From assembly GCA_033721915.1 (NCBI GenBank), contig JAWWAC010000053.1, positions 1 to 20,882 of the forward strand: 20,882 bases of DNA. Reading direction: 5' to 3'. The notes beneath the pieces were generated by a model. The model was not told the DNA's origin and made no database searches. It saw only the letters and a program-made list of their open reading frames with translations. Position 1 is the first letter of the stretch, and each line of letters begins with the position of its first letter. Of this stretch, positions 1-7,622 are shown piece by piece. The position numbers and the translations under genes are program-made. Source of the DNA: REBR01 sp033721915 (GTDB taxonomy: Bacteria; Pseudomonadota; Gammaproteobacteria; Pseudomonadales; Oleiphilaceae).

Positions 1-1
1 C

Positions 2-148
2 AAGGGGCTGACCTATGCCCCGCTACTGGCGCGGGATATCAGCCAGCAGATACTGGGACAGGCACGCACCCTGCCCCATGAGCTGACCGACCGGGTCTGG
101 CCAGGGCGCTTCCGGGCCCGGGGCCTGCGACGGCAAAGTGGATCATGA
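2..148 (+). CDS. FAD-dependent oxidoreductase, C-terminal end only (partial)
   Basis: The window opens inside a reading frame that encodes 48 residues and stops with TGA at 146-148. The segment KGLTYAPLLARDI, followed by QILGQ, a short proline-containing linker and PGRF, matches the closing part of D-amino-acid-oxidase-type FAD enzymes. There a GLT-x-AP-L helix ends the FAD domain and a P-x-RF motif sits near the C-terminus. The oxidoreductase half of the tRNA-modifying enzyme MnmC ends in a similar way, so MnmC is one candidate, but a generic glycine or D-amino acid oxidase fits equally well. The N-terminus lies outside the window. The frame is inferred from this similarity and not from a start codon. 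Confidence 0.5.
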   Translation, partial: KGLTYAPLLARDISQQILGQARTLPHELTDRVWPGRFRARGLRRQSGS

Positions 149-216
149 CCGTCAGCCTAATGTCCCGTCTGGGTCACTAGCGGCAGAATCTGTACAGTTT
201 TTGGGCAAATAGCCGA

Positions 217-222
217 TATACT
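217..222 (+). promoter_or_regulatory. possible -10 element for the CBS-domain gene
   Basis: TATACT matches the sigma-70 -10 consensus at five of six positions and lies 29 bases before the preferred GTG start. No convincing -35 hexamer lies 16 to 18 bases upstream, so this is a weak prediction. The local sequence is distinctly more AT-rich than its surroundings, as expected for a promoter. Confidence 0.3.
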
Positions 223-240
223 GACTAATAGGATTGTATC

Positions 241-245
241 GGGAG
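241..245 (+). promoter_or_regulatory. ribosome binding site deciding the CBS-protein start
   Basis: GGGAG lies six bases before the GTG at 252-254. The upstream in-frame TTG at 234 has no such sequence before it and would place this site inside the coding region. The GTG start is therefore preferred. Confidence 0.6.
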
Positions 246-251
246 CAGACA

Positions 252-881
252 GTGAATATTCATGTGGCCGAACCGGGGCGCCCCCAGGGCACCCGACTGC
301 CGGAGCGTTTCCGGACCCGGCGGGTGGCGGAGCGGGGTGAGCCTGAGGCCATCCCCCGAACCGCCTCCAATCAGGAGCGTCCGGTGGACCCCACCCGCTT
401 TCCGGAGCAGAATCCGGCCCGTGCCCGCCAGGCACTGGCGGAGTACCAGGAGGAAGCGGGACAGGGCCAGAGCAGTGCCGAGCGTCCTTACCTGCCGGCG
501 GAGCGGCTGGCCTCCAGTGATCTGGTGACCCTGTCAGCGGACCAGGACCTCAGGGCGGGGCTGGCGCGCATGGATGAGCGCAGTATTCACCACCTGGTGA
601 TCGTCAGCGAGGGGCAGGTGGCGGGGCTGGTGGACCGCCAGTGGGTGCTCTGGCACCTGTGGCGTGACGGCGGTGAGCAAAGCTTTGCCCTGCGTGAGCT
701 GCCGGCTTTCATTACCGTGAGTGCCGATACCGATGCCCATGAGCTGGCCCGGCAGATGCTGGGCCATGATCTGATGGCCGCGGTAGTGATGGACCCCATG
801 AACCGCCCCACTGGGGTGGTGACCAGCACGGACTATCTGCGCCTCTATGCCGAGGCGCGACAGCTGCATACGGAGATCTGA
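252..881 (+). CDS. CBS-domain pair protein with disordered N-terminus
   Basis: The protein is 209 residues from the GTG start. Residues 1-80 are rich in Arg, Glu, Pro and Gln and look disordered. Residues about 84-138 form a first CBS domain (ASSDLVTLSADQDL, then a DERSIHHLVIV strand and GQVAGLVDRQ). Residues about 148-204 form a second (FITVSADTDAHELARQML, AAVVMDPMNRPTGVVTSTDYL). Paired CBS domains form a Bateman module that in known families binds adenine nucleotides, S-adenosylmethionine or cyclic dinucleotides. No enzymatic or membrane domain is attached, so it probably acts as a regulatory partner of another protein, which is not identifiable here. The gene stands alone on the plus strand, 103 bases after the oxidoreductase. 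It converges on the lipoprotein gene with a 64-base gap, in which I see no strong terminator. Confidence 0.85.
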   Translation: MNIHVAEPGRPQGTRLPERFRTRRVAERGEPEAIPRTASNQERPVDPTRFPEQNPARARQALAEYQEEAGQGQSSAERPYLPAERLASSDLVTLSADQDLRAGLARMDERSIHHLVIVSEGQVAGLVDRQWVLWHLWRDGGEQSFALRELPAFITVSADTDAHELARQMLGHDLMAAVVMDPMNRPTGVVTSTDYLRLYAEARQLHTEI

Positions 882-945
882 TACTCCGCCTCAGCCAGCA
901 CACCAACACCCTCACGGATGGCTGCCCCTCTGCCCCACTGGGCCG

Positions 946-3840
946 TCAGTCCGTCAGCAGCTCACCCAGCCGGTTATAGAGACGCACCCGGTGCTCGCCA
1001 CTGGCCATTTCCACCAGCATGAAGAGTTTGCGGTCGTCGTGGATGCTCAGGTCCAGTACACGGGCCACATCCGGGATCTGAATGCGCCAGACTTCGCTCA
1101 GCCTGGGTTCGTCCTCCTGGGGGTTGATGGTCTCGTCCCGGTTCACCATCAACAGATAGGCTCCACCGCCATGGACGCCCTCCACAAAGGAGCCGTCCGT
1201 CTCTCCGGCCACAAAGACATCCGCATCGGAGGCCACGATCGCCGAGACCGTCTGGTTGGATAAGGGGTCGGCGCTTTCCAGGACCATGACATCCACCATG
1301 TTACCCAACTGATTGGCGGCAAAGACAAAGGGATTGTCGCTGTCACGCAGCCCCGGTGATGCCAGCAGCCTGGGCGTGCGTTCATCCGGGTCCTGCCGGT
1401 AGTTAACCCGGCTGGCCCCGGCGCCCCATACGGTGCGCCGTGATACGGTGGCCACGGAGAAGCGGTCCCTCTCCTGGGTGCCGAACTGCAGTGAGCGGCC
1501 CCGGCTGCCGTCCTGATTGATGCTGGTGAAGACAAAGTCCTCCAGACCCAGGGCATCACCGGAGATCACCTCCCCTTCGCTGGAACCGAACAGGCGGAAT
1601 TCATTGCGCAGGGTTTCACCCATACCGGCCAGACGTTCCTGTTGTGGCGAGCCCACAACCCGTGTCCAGGCTCTTTCGCCCCGGAACTGGCCCTCGCCCT
1701 CCTGGATGGTGTCGATGGCCGCCATCAGCAGGTCACCCTGGCCCTGGTGTCGCTCCTGCTCGCCGCTGGCGGGGTCCACCCAGTCCCCCTTGGTCACGCC
1801 GGCCAGCAGGATCCGTTCCGTGGTCTGCATCACCACCTGCTGCAGCCGGTCATCCCCTGGCGAGCCCTGCCTCAGCCGCCAGAACTCTTCCATGTCCGGG
1901 AAAGGCGCCTGCAGGTCGTCATTTCCGTTTCCGTCCGGGTCCCCTACCAGGGAGCGGTAGAACACCAGCCCGATATCCATGACGCCGGACCCGTCCTGAC
2001 CGGCAAAGGGGCCATCCGTGCTCAGCCCCAGCACCAGGTCGCGGCGCAGCCGTTGTGTCTCGCTGGTGCCCCGCTCAGACTGGGCGAAGCTCACACGGGG
2101 TGAAAGGCCGCTGCCTTCCAGGGGCTCACTGTCGATCAGACGCTCCGTGTCTTCCGCGGCGGTATCGGTGTCCCCAAGCCGGTTGACGGACCACAGGTTC
2201 AGCTGGCTGTTGTTGCCGGACAGGCCGGTAACGTAGAGCTCGCCAAAGGCGCCGGCGGCCAGGCTGGTGGGAATAAAGTCGGTGATGGAAAGAGAGCGGG
2301 TCCATTCGTTAATGGAGACATCGCTGCGGGTGTCCTGGCTCCGGGCGAAAAACTCCCTGCCAAACTGGCCGGCCACATCCGCCCGGATGCTCAGCAGCTC
2401 GTCCAGCTTACGGGGTGACTGGTGGTTGTTCGCATCCAGCCGCAGCTGGAAGGTGACTTCCTCCTGATCCGGTGGGAAGCTCAGCAGAATCCGGTCTCCC
2501 TGCTGGTTGCCCCGGATGAGGGTGAAGTCTTCGTCAAGGGCGTCGGAGCGATCGCCATCCCGTTCCAACCAGGCCAGCAATGGCTGATCCAGCGGATTGG
2601 GTGCGCTCAGCCGGGCGCTGTATCTCCGGGTGACGCCACGGGACTGGGTCAGCTTCTCCGGTGAAAGGGTCACCCTCGGGGTGTTGTCACGGATCTCGAA
2701 ACGGCCGCGATGGATGGCGTTGTTACGGGTCAGGCTGGCAATCCCCTCCCGCACCTCCAGCAGCTCCAGGGTAAAGCCCTCATCGGATTCGGCCAGATTG
2801 TCGTTGAAGACCTCGGCCCGGATAAAGCAGCGGGTGACTCCCGGCTCAAAGGTCAAAAGCCCCGTACCCCGCTGCTCAAACTCCTCCAGGAACTGCAGAT
2901 AATCCGGTGGCGCTGAGAACCGGCCGCTGTTGAGGACAAAGTCCTCCCCGTAAATGGCCCGGCCCTGATTGCGGCTGCGGTATTCGCAGGGGATATCCCC
3001 TTCACCCGTACCGCTGGGGCAGTCCGCGCTGCCGGGGCTGCCGTCAAAGCCCGGACTGAAGTTGTCCCGCAGCTCGAAATGGACCACCACCGGCTCCACC
3101 GAGGGTTTCTCCAGCCGCACTTCCAGCAGCACAGGAAAGGCCTCGTAAGTGCGAGTGACATTCTTCTGGAATTCGCCGTCGGCGGTGGCCAGGCGACGAT
3201 GCACCACCTCCACCTCACGGGTTTCCGTCATGTCCGGCCGCTCGCAGACAGAGTCGGCGCCATTGTCATTCTCCGCGTCCGGCGCGGAAGCCTTCCCCTC
3301 CTCCATGGTGCTGTCCTGGACTTTCAGGGGGTTGTGGCGGACCCGGATACTGAAGCTGTCTCCGCCCAGCCGTTCGCCGTCGTTGCTGGTGATGCGAATA
3401 GTGTTGTGCACGCCCAGGTCTTTCTCGCCACGGCGGCCACCGGTGATGCCGGGCTGGCCCCGCAGTACGATGCCCTTGCGGGCCTTGTTGCGGGTGTTTT
3501 CCAGGGCCAGCCAGGGAGGCGCGTTGGAGAGGTTGAAGGTGAGAAGGTCGTCGCCGCCACTGGCGCCGAAGTTGTAGAAGTAATCCACCCCCAGGTAGGC
3601 CTCGCCCGGTGGTGTGCCGATCAGGGAGGGCTGCTCCGGGTCGGCGTAGGTGCGGCAACCTGACAGCAGCAGCGCAGCCAGCACCAATACGGTCGCGGGC
3701 ACTAAGGCCGTGGGCACGGAGCGCCACAGACGCTCCCTGGAAAGCTGGCTGGCGGATCCCCCGCCAATGGGGGGCTGCGCGGCTTTGCCGGAGGATTCTG
3801 CGCTGCCAGTGGCCGTGGGTAACGAGTTGCTGCTTGCCAT
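946..3840 (-). CDS. large predicted lipoprotein with Ig-like, Calx-beta-like and beta-propeller-like regions
   Basis: The protein has 964 residues. A basic stretch (Arg36, Arg38, Arg41) and a hydrophobic segment precede the lipobox LLSGC with Cys62. The residue after Cys is Arg, which does not signal inner-membrane retention, so an outer-membrane or surface location is inferred. Residues about 72-168 resemble a cadherin/Ig-like domain (TFNLSNAPPWLALEN). Residues 235-385 resemble a Calx-beta domain (LLTFEPGVTR, then NDNLAESDEGFTLEL and a final RDN). Residues 388-510 look like a second, weaker copy. The C-terminal half (about 518-964) has repeated motifs such as ELYVTGLSG, FRLFGSSEGEV and VFVAGETDGSF, as in SBBP-type propeller repeats. 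Function is unknown; adhesion or calcium binding is a guess from the domains. AAGGAGG lies 11 bases before the ATG, supporting the start even though the N-terminal extension before the lipobox is unusually long. Confidence 0.85.
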   Translation of the reverse strand: MASSNSLPTATGSAESSGKAAQPPIGGGSASQLSRERLWRSVPTALVPATVLVLAALLLSGCRTYADPEQPSLIGTPPGEAYLGVDYFYNFGASGGDDLLTFNLSNAPPWLALENTRNKARKGIVLRGQPGITGGRRGEKDLGVHNTIRITSNDGERLGGDSFSIRVRHNPLKVQDSTMEEGKASAPDAENDNGADSVCERPDMTETREVEVVHRRLATADGEFQKNVTRTYEAFPVLLEVRLEKPSVEPVVVHFELRDNFSPGFDGSPGSADCPSGTGEGDIPCEYRSRNQGRAIYGEDFVLNSGRFSAPPDYLQFLEEFEQRGTGLLTFEPGVTRCFIRAEVFNDNLAESDEGFTLELLEVREGIASLTRNNAIHRGRFEIRDNTPRVTLSPEKLTQSRGVTRRYSARLSAPNPLDQPLLAWLERDGDRSDALDEDFTLIRGNQQGDRILLSFPPDQEEVTFQLRLDANNHQSPRKLDELLSIRADVAGQFGREFFARSQDTRSDVSINEWTRSLSITDFIPTSLAAGAFGELYVTGLSGNNSQLNLWSVNRLGDTDTAAEDTERLIDSEPLEGSGLSPRVSFAQSERGTSETQRLRRDLVLGLSTDGPFAGQDGSGVMDIGLVFYRSLVGDPDGNGNDDLQAPFPDMEEFWRLRQGSPGDDRLQQVVMQTTERILLAGVTKGDWVDPASGEQERHQGQGDLLMAAIDTIQEGEGQFRGERAWTRVVGSPQQERLAGMGETLRNEFRLFGSSEGEVISGDALGLEDFVFTSINQDGSRGRSLQFGTQERDRFSVATVSRRTVWGAGASRVNYRQDPDERTPRLLASPGLRDSDNPFVFAANQLGNMVDVMVLESADPLSNQTVSAIVASDADVFVAGETDGSFVEGVHGGGAYLLMVNRDETINPQEDEPRLSEVWRIQIPDVARVLDLSIHDDRKLFMLVEMASGEHRVRLYNRLGELLTD

Positions 3841-3919
3841 GAGTCCATCCGCCTCCTTGTGTCCGAGGCACCCATGGTAGTGAATTCACCGGGCTGGCAA
3901 CCGGGACCGGTTCGCAGAA

Positions 3920-5977
3920 TCAGTCACCGGACCCCTGCTGCGGCTGTATTAATGCCCTGAATGCGTCCTCGTCGAGGATCTCCACCCCGAGCTTTTCCGC
4001 CTTCTCCCGCTTGGAGCCGGCCGCCTCCCCCGCCACCACGTAGTCGGTTTTGGCGGACACGGAACCGGTGACCTTGGCACCCAGTGCCTCCAGGGCTTCT
4101 TTGGCCTCGTCACGGGTCATGGTGGAGAGCGTCCCGGTCAGAACCACCTTCTTGCCATTGAGGGGGCTTTCGGCACGGGCCGTGCGATCGGCGCTCTGCC
4201 AGCGCACACCGGCCTGGGACAGGTCCCGTAGGGTCTCCTGGTTGTGGGGCTCGGCAAAGAAATGGCGGATATGGGCGGCCACCACGGGCCCCACGTCCTC
4301 CACCTTGAGCAGCGCTTCCTCGTCCGCCTCCATCAGCGCCTCCAGGGTGCCGAAGTGCCCGGCCAGTGCCTTGGCGGTGGCCTCTCCCACCTCACGGATG
4401 CCCAGTGCGTAGATAAAGCGGTGCAGTGCCGGCTCGCGGGCCCGGTCGATGGCCTCCACCAGGTTGCTGGCGGATTTCTCCGCCATGCGCTCCAGTGGGG
4501 TGAGGTCGGCGACTTCAAGGCGGTAGAGGTCGGCAATGGTCTTCACCAGCCCCTGGTCCACCAGCATCTGCACCACCTTGTCACCCAGCCCCTCGATGTC
4601 CAGTGCCTTGCGGGAGGCGTAGTGGCGTATGGCCTCGCGCCGCTGTGCAGGGCAGTAAAGTCCGCCGGAGCAGCGGGCCACCACTTCCCCTTCCGGATGG
4701 TCCACTGCGGAGCCGCACACGGGGCAGGACTCGGGGGCCTGCACGGATTCGGCGTCATCAGGACGGCGCTCTGAGAGGACCTTGACAACCTGTGGGATCA
4801 CATCGCCAGCGCGGCGGATCATGACGTAATCCCCCACATGCAGGTCCAGCCGGCGGATTTCATCCATGTTGTGCAGTGTGGCGTTGCTGACGGTGACGCC
4901 CCCCACAAAGGCCGGCTCCAGTCGGGCCACCGGGGTAATGGCACCGGTGCGTCCCACCTGGAACTCCACCGCCAGTACCCGGGTGGTCACCTCCTGTGAG
5001 GGCAGCTTGCGGGCGATGGCCCAGCGCGGTGCCCGTGACACGGCGCCCAGCTTCTGTTGCAGTGCCAGGTCGTTGACCTTGTAGACGATGCCGTCGATCT
5101 CGTAGGGCAGTTCGTCACGGCGCTCCAGCAGGGACTGGTAGTAGTCGATGCAGGCGTCAATGCCGGTGACCAGCTTTACCTCGTTGTTAATGCGCAGTCC
5201 CCAGCCATGGAGCAGTTGAAGCAGTTTGTAATGACTCGGCTCCAGATCCTTGTTTTCAGGGACTGTGGCGCTGTAGCAGTAAAGCTGAAGCGGACGCTGG
5301 GCGGTGATTTCCGGGTTCTTCTGTCGTAGGCTTCCGGCGGCGGCGTTGCGGGGGTTCACAAAGGTTTTCTCCCCGGCCTCCGCCAGTTTGCCATTGAGTG
5401 ACTCGAAGGCGGCCTTTGGCATCACCACCTCGCCGCGCACTTCCAGCCGTGGTGGTATGTCGTTACCCCGCAGCCGCAATGGGACCGAGGGGATGGTGCG
5501 CACATTGGCGGTGATGTCCTCACCCACCGTGCCATCCCCCCGGGTGGCGGCCCGCACCAGCAGGGCGTCCTCATACAGCAGACTGACGGCCAGACCGTCC
5601 AGCTTGGGCTCGCAGGCGTAGTCCACGGGCTCTTCACGGCCCAGTCGCTCACGCACACGGCGGTCGAAGTCCAGCAGCTCCTGGTCGCTGAAGGCGTTGT
5701 CCAGTGACAGCATGGGCACGGCGTGGGGGGCATCGGCGAACAGCCGCTCGGACAGGGGCCCCACCCGCTGTGTGGGTGAGTCCAGCCGCACCAGCTGGGG
5801 GTATTGCTGTTCCAGCGACTGCAGCTGCTGCATCAGTCGGTCGTATTCCTGGTCGCTGATGCGGGGGTCGTCTTCCACGTAGTAGTGGAAGTTGTGGGTC
5901 TCGATGCTCTGGCGCAACTCTTCCGCCTGGGTCTCGACCTCTGGCGGGACACTGGACTGCTCGGGTGGACGGGTCAT
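3920..5977 (-). CDS. ligA: NAD+-dependent DNA ligase
   Basis: LigA seals nicks in duplex DNA using NAD+ as the adenylate donor, in lagging-strand synthesis and repair. The 685-residue length is normal. The N-terminal Ia region carries the NMN-binding HNFHYYVEDDP motif (residues 28-38). The nucleotidyltransferase domain has the catalytic Lys125 in CEPKLDGLAV and the RGDG motif at 146-149. The OB domain follows (FQVGRTGAITPVA, about 339-351). A zinc finger uses Cys418, Cys421, Cys436 and Cys442. Helix-hairpin-helix repeats span about 455-575 and a BRCT domain 604-680. The usual AYKFP motif reads ARKLP at 322-326, keeping the lysine but changing its neighbours. It is the last gene of the GntR-smc-zipA-ligA series, 139 bases after zipA. 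The only ribosome site is a weak AAGAGA-like sequence. Confidence 0.97.
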   Translation of the reverse strand: MTRPPEQSSVPPEVETQAEELRQSIETHNFHYYVEDDPRISDQEYDRLMQQLQSLEQQYPQLVRLDSPTQRVGPLSERLFADAPHAVPMLSLDNAFSDQELLDFDRRVRERLGREEPVDYACEPKLDGLAVSLLYEDALLVRAATRGDGTVGEDITANVRTIPSVPLRLRGNDIPPRLEVRGEVVMPKAAFESLNGKLAEAGEKTFVNPRNAAAGSLRQKNPEITAQRPLQLYCYSATVPENKDLEPSHYKLLQLLHGWGLRINNEVKLVTGIDACIDYYQSLLERRDELPYEIDGIVYKVNDLALQQKLGAVSRAPRWAIARKLPSQEVTTRVLAVEFQVGRTGAITPVARLEPAFVGGVTVSNATLHNMDEIRRLDLHVGDYVMIRRAGDVIPQVVKVLSERRPDDAESVQAPESCPVCGSAVDHPEGEVVARCSGGLYCPAQRREAIRHYASRKALDIEGLGDKVVQMLVDQGLVKTIADLYRLEVADLTPLERMAEKSASNLVEAIDRAREPALHRFIYALGIREVGEATAKALAGHFGTLEALMEADEEALLKVEDVGPVVAAHIRHFFAEPHNQETLRDLSQAGVRWQSADRTARAESPLNGKKVVLTGTLSTMTRDEAKEALEALGAKVTGSVSAKTDYVVAGEAAGSKREKAEKLGVEILDEDAFRALIQPQQGSGD

Positions 5978-6089
5978 GAACCGGTTCTCTTGCTGTTATC
6001 CGCCCGGCGCGGTTGGCCATGGGCCGGGCCTGTACTCAGGAGTATGGACTCCGGGCCCTGTATGCCGGAGCGGTTCTGGATGCCTTTTG

Positions 6090-6113
6090 CCCGGGGACTC
6101 ACCGGGCCCCGGG
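6090..6113 (-). other. strong GC hairpin between zipA and ligA
   Basis: CCCGGGG at 6090-6096 and CCCCGGG at 6107-6113 form a perfect seven-pair GC stem with a ten-base loop. It starts three bases after the zipA stop codon in the direction of transcription. No T-run follows, so it is not a standard intrinsic terminator. A Rho-independent pause, RNA processing or mRNA stabilisation element are possible roles. It could uncouple ligA expression from the upstream genes. Confidence 0.55.
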
Positions 6114-6116
6114 AAT

Positions 6117-7421
6117 TCACTGGCGCACGAAGTGGCGGCGACGCTCGAACTCCCGGATGCGCTGCCGGCAGTGTTCGATGGTCTGCCCGGTCATGACGCT
6201 GCGCTGCTCGTCACGCAGCTCGCCACCGAGGTTGCGCACCACGGTCTGGGCGGTTTCCAGCATGAAATCGAAGGCCTGCATGGAGTCATTGGGGCCCGGC
6301 AGACTGAGGAAAAAGCTGATACCCGGTGTTTGCAGATCCTGCATTTCCTCGGGCCGGAAGGTGCCGGGGCTGACCGCGTTAGCCACACTGAACTGCACCG
6401 GGCTGCGTGTGTCCGGCTCTTCATGGCGGTGGTAGATATTGAGGTCGCCGTATTCCAGACCGCAGCCTTCAAACAGGCGCTTGAGGGCCGGCCCGGGGAG
6501 GCGGGCCTCCCCCTTGCAGTGCACGTTGACCACAATCACCTCCTGCGCCGGCGGGCGGTTGGCCCCGGCCAGCGGGGCCTTTGAGGGGCTGTCGCCGGAC
6601 TGGGGCTCGCTGTCGTGGCTGCCTTTTTTATAACCCCCGAGGCCGGACATGGCGCTGCGTGCGGAGACCCGCTTGTCAAAGCCGGTGCCGGCCCCCTTCT
6701 CCACCGGGTTGTCCGGCATGGCCCGCTCCACACTCTGGGTAACGGACTGGGCGCCACTGCGCAGCTTGTGCCAGAGGGTTTTCGCCCCCTGGGCAAAGTC
6801 TTCCACCCGGTAGCCATCGTCGTCAGCGGCGCTGCTGTGGGGGCGTTCATCGGCACTGAGGCTGAATTCATCCCGGGGCTCTGCCGTTCCCTTTCCGTGT
6901 CCCTCGCCGGGTCCCGCAGCAAAGCCGGTTTCCGGTTCCGGCGTCATTTCCGGCTCATGGCCGGAGTCAATCCCCGGGTCCGGCTCCCAGCGGCTGCTGT
7001 TCTGCCCCGCATCCGCCAGTGGCGACAGGTCCTCATCGCTGTTGGGGACGGCCTGGAAGGGTTTGCTCACGGGGCTTTCCTCCGGCGGGTGATCCGGCTC
7101 CCCGGACTCCGCCACCGGACCGGCCCTGTGTGTCACCGGATGGGTGGGCTTGTACACTCTGGCGGGGCGTTCGGGGCGTTTCTGTGGCTGGGGCTGGCCT
7201 TCACCGCTGTCCACGCCGGGCTGTATGACGCGGCTGCCGCCATTGGGCAGCTCCGGGTTGAAGTCTTCGTCCAGGGGGTTGTTGGCCAGGTCGCTGCCAC
7301 CCATGCCCTGTGAGAATTCCCGCGCATCACGGCGGGCCCGGAGCATGCGGCGTACGCCGTCGAGCAGGACACCCAGTATCACCAGGGCGCCGATAATGAT
7401 TAGCCACTCTCTCAAACTCAT
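6117..7421 (-). CDS. zipA: cell division protein ZipA with long linker
   Basis: ZipA is a bitopic inner-membrane protein that tethers FtsZ to the membrane at the Z-ring. The protein has 434 residues. A hydrophobic N-terminal anchor covers about residues 5-21 and is followed by a basic cluster (RRMLRARR) facing the cytoplasm. A linker of about 260 residues, rich in Pro, Gly, Glu and Asp, links it to the FtsZ-binding domain at 294-434. That domain has typical family motifs: the EVIVVNV strand, SVANAVSPGTF, TPGISFFLSLPGP, MQAFDFMLETAQ and DEQRSVMTGQTIEH. The linker contains one helical-looking segment (about 203-237) that is not a usual P/Q-rich spacer. The gene lies 201 bases after smc and precedes ligA, a known gammaproteobacterial order. 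The ribosome site is a poor AGGCGG. Confidence 0.95.
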   Translation of the reverse strand: MSLREWLIIIGALVILGVLLDGVRRMLRARRDAREFSQGMGGSDLANNPLDEDFNPELPNGGSRVIQPGVDSGEGQPQPQKRPERPARVYKPTHPVTHRAGPVAESGEPDHPPEESPVSKPFQAVPNSDEDLSPLADAGQNSSRWEPDPGIDSGHEPEMTPEPETGFAAGPGEGHGKGTAEPRDEFSLSADERPHSSAADDDGYRVEDFAQGAKTLWHKLRSGAQSVTQSVERAMPDNPVEKGAGTGFDKRVSARSAMSGLGGYKKGSHDSEPQSGDSPSKAPLAGANRPPAQEVIVVNVHCKGEARLPGPALKRLFEGCGLEYGDLNIYHRHEEPDTRSPVQFSVANAVSPGTFRPEEMQDLQTPGISFFLSLPGPNDSMQAFDFMLETAQTVVRNLGGELRDEQRSVMTGQTIEHCRQRIREFERRRHFVRQ

Positions 7422-7462
7422 TGCTGTTTCCGCCTTGTCTGTACCGCCCGCAACGTTTTACC

Positions 7463-7486
7463 GACCGGTGATCGACCGGATGACCG
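7463..7486. repeat. three short GACCG direct repeats upstream of zipA
   Basis: GACCG occurs at 7463-7467, 7474-7478 and 7482-7486, giving spacings of 11 and 8 bases. The first two also form a CCGGT/ACCGG inverted pair around a five-base loop. They lie 42 to 65 bases before the zipA start codon, within the 201-base smc-zipA gap. This could be an operator or mere chance. I see no convincing promoter hexamers in this gap. Confidence 0.25.
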
Positions 7487-7622
7487 ACTCTGACTGGCCA
7501 CAACCGGGCCCCTGTTGACCGGGCCTGCAGCGCATCAGTTTACTCAAGGCCGGGCACGACTGCGAGGGGGCCACTGCCTTCCTTGCCATCCGTTAACACT
7601 TGAGCCATCGCCAGGGCCGGCC

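Noticed and set aside
190..202. CTGTACAG palindrome followed by five T
   Set aside because: It has no loop and so cannot form a stable RNA hairpin. A LexA box needs CTG-N10-CAG, which is not present.
892..924. CAGCCA/TGGCTG inverted repeat between the CBS gene and the lipoprotein gene
   Set aside because: Only six pairs with a 21-base loop and no T-run; not a credible terminator.
3899..3912. AACCG/CGGTT hairpin just beyond the ligA stop
   Set aside because: Five pairs only, no T-run, and it lies in a GC-rich region where such matches are frequent.
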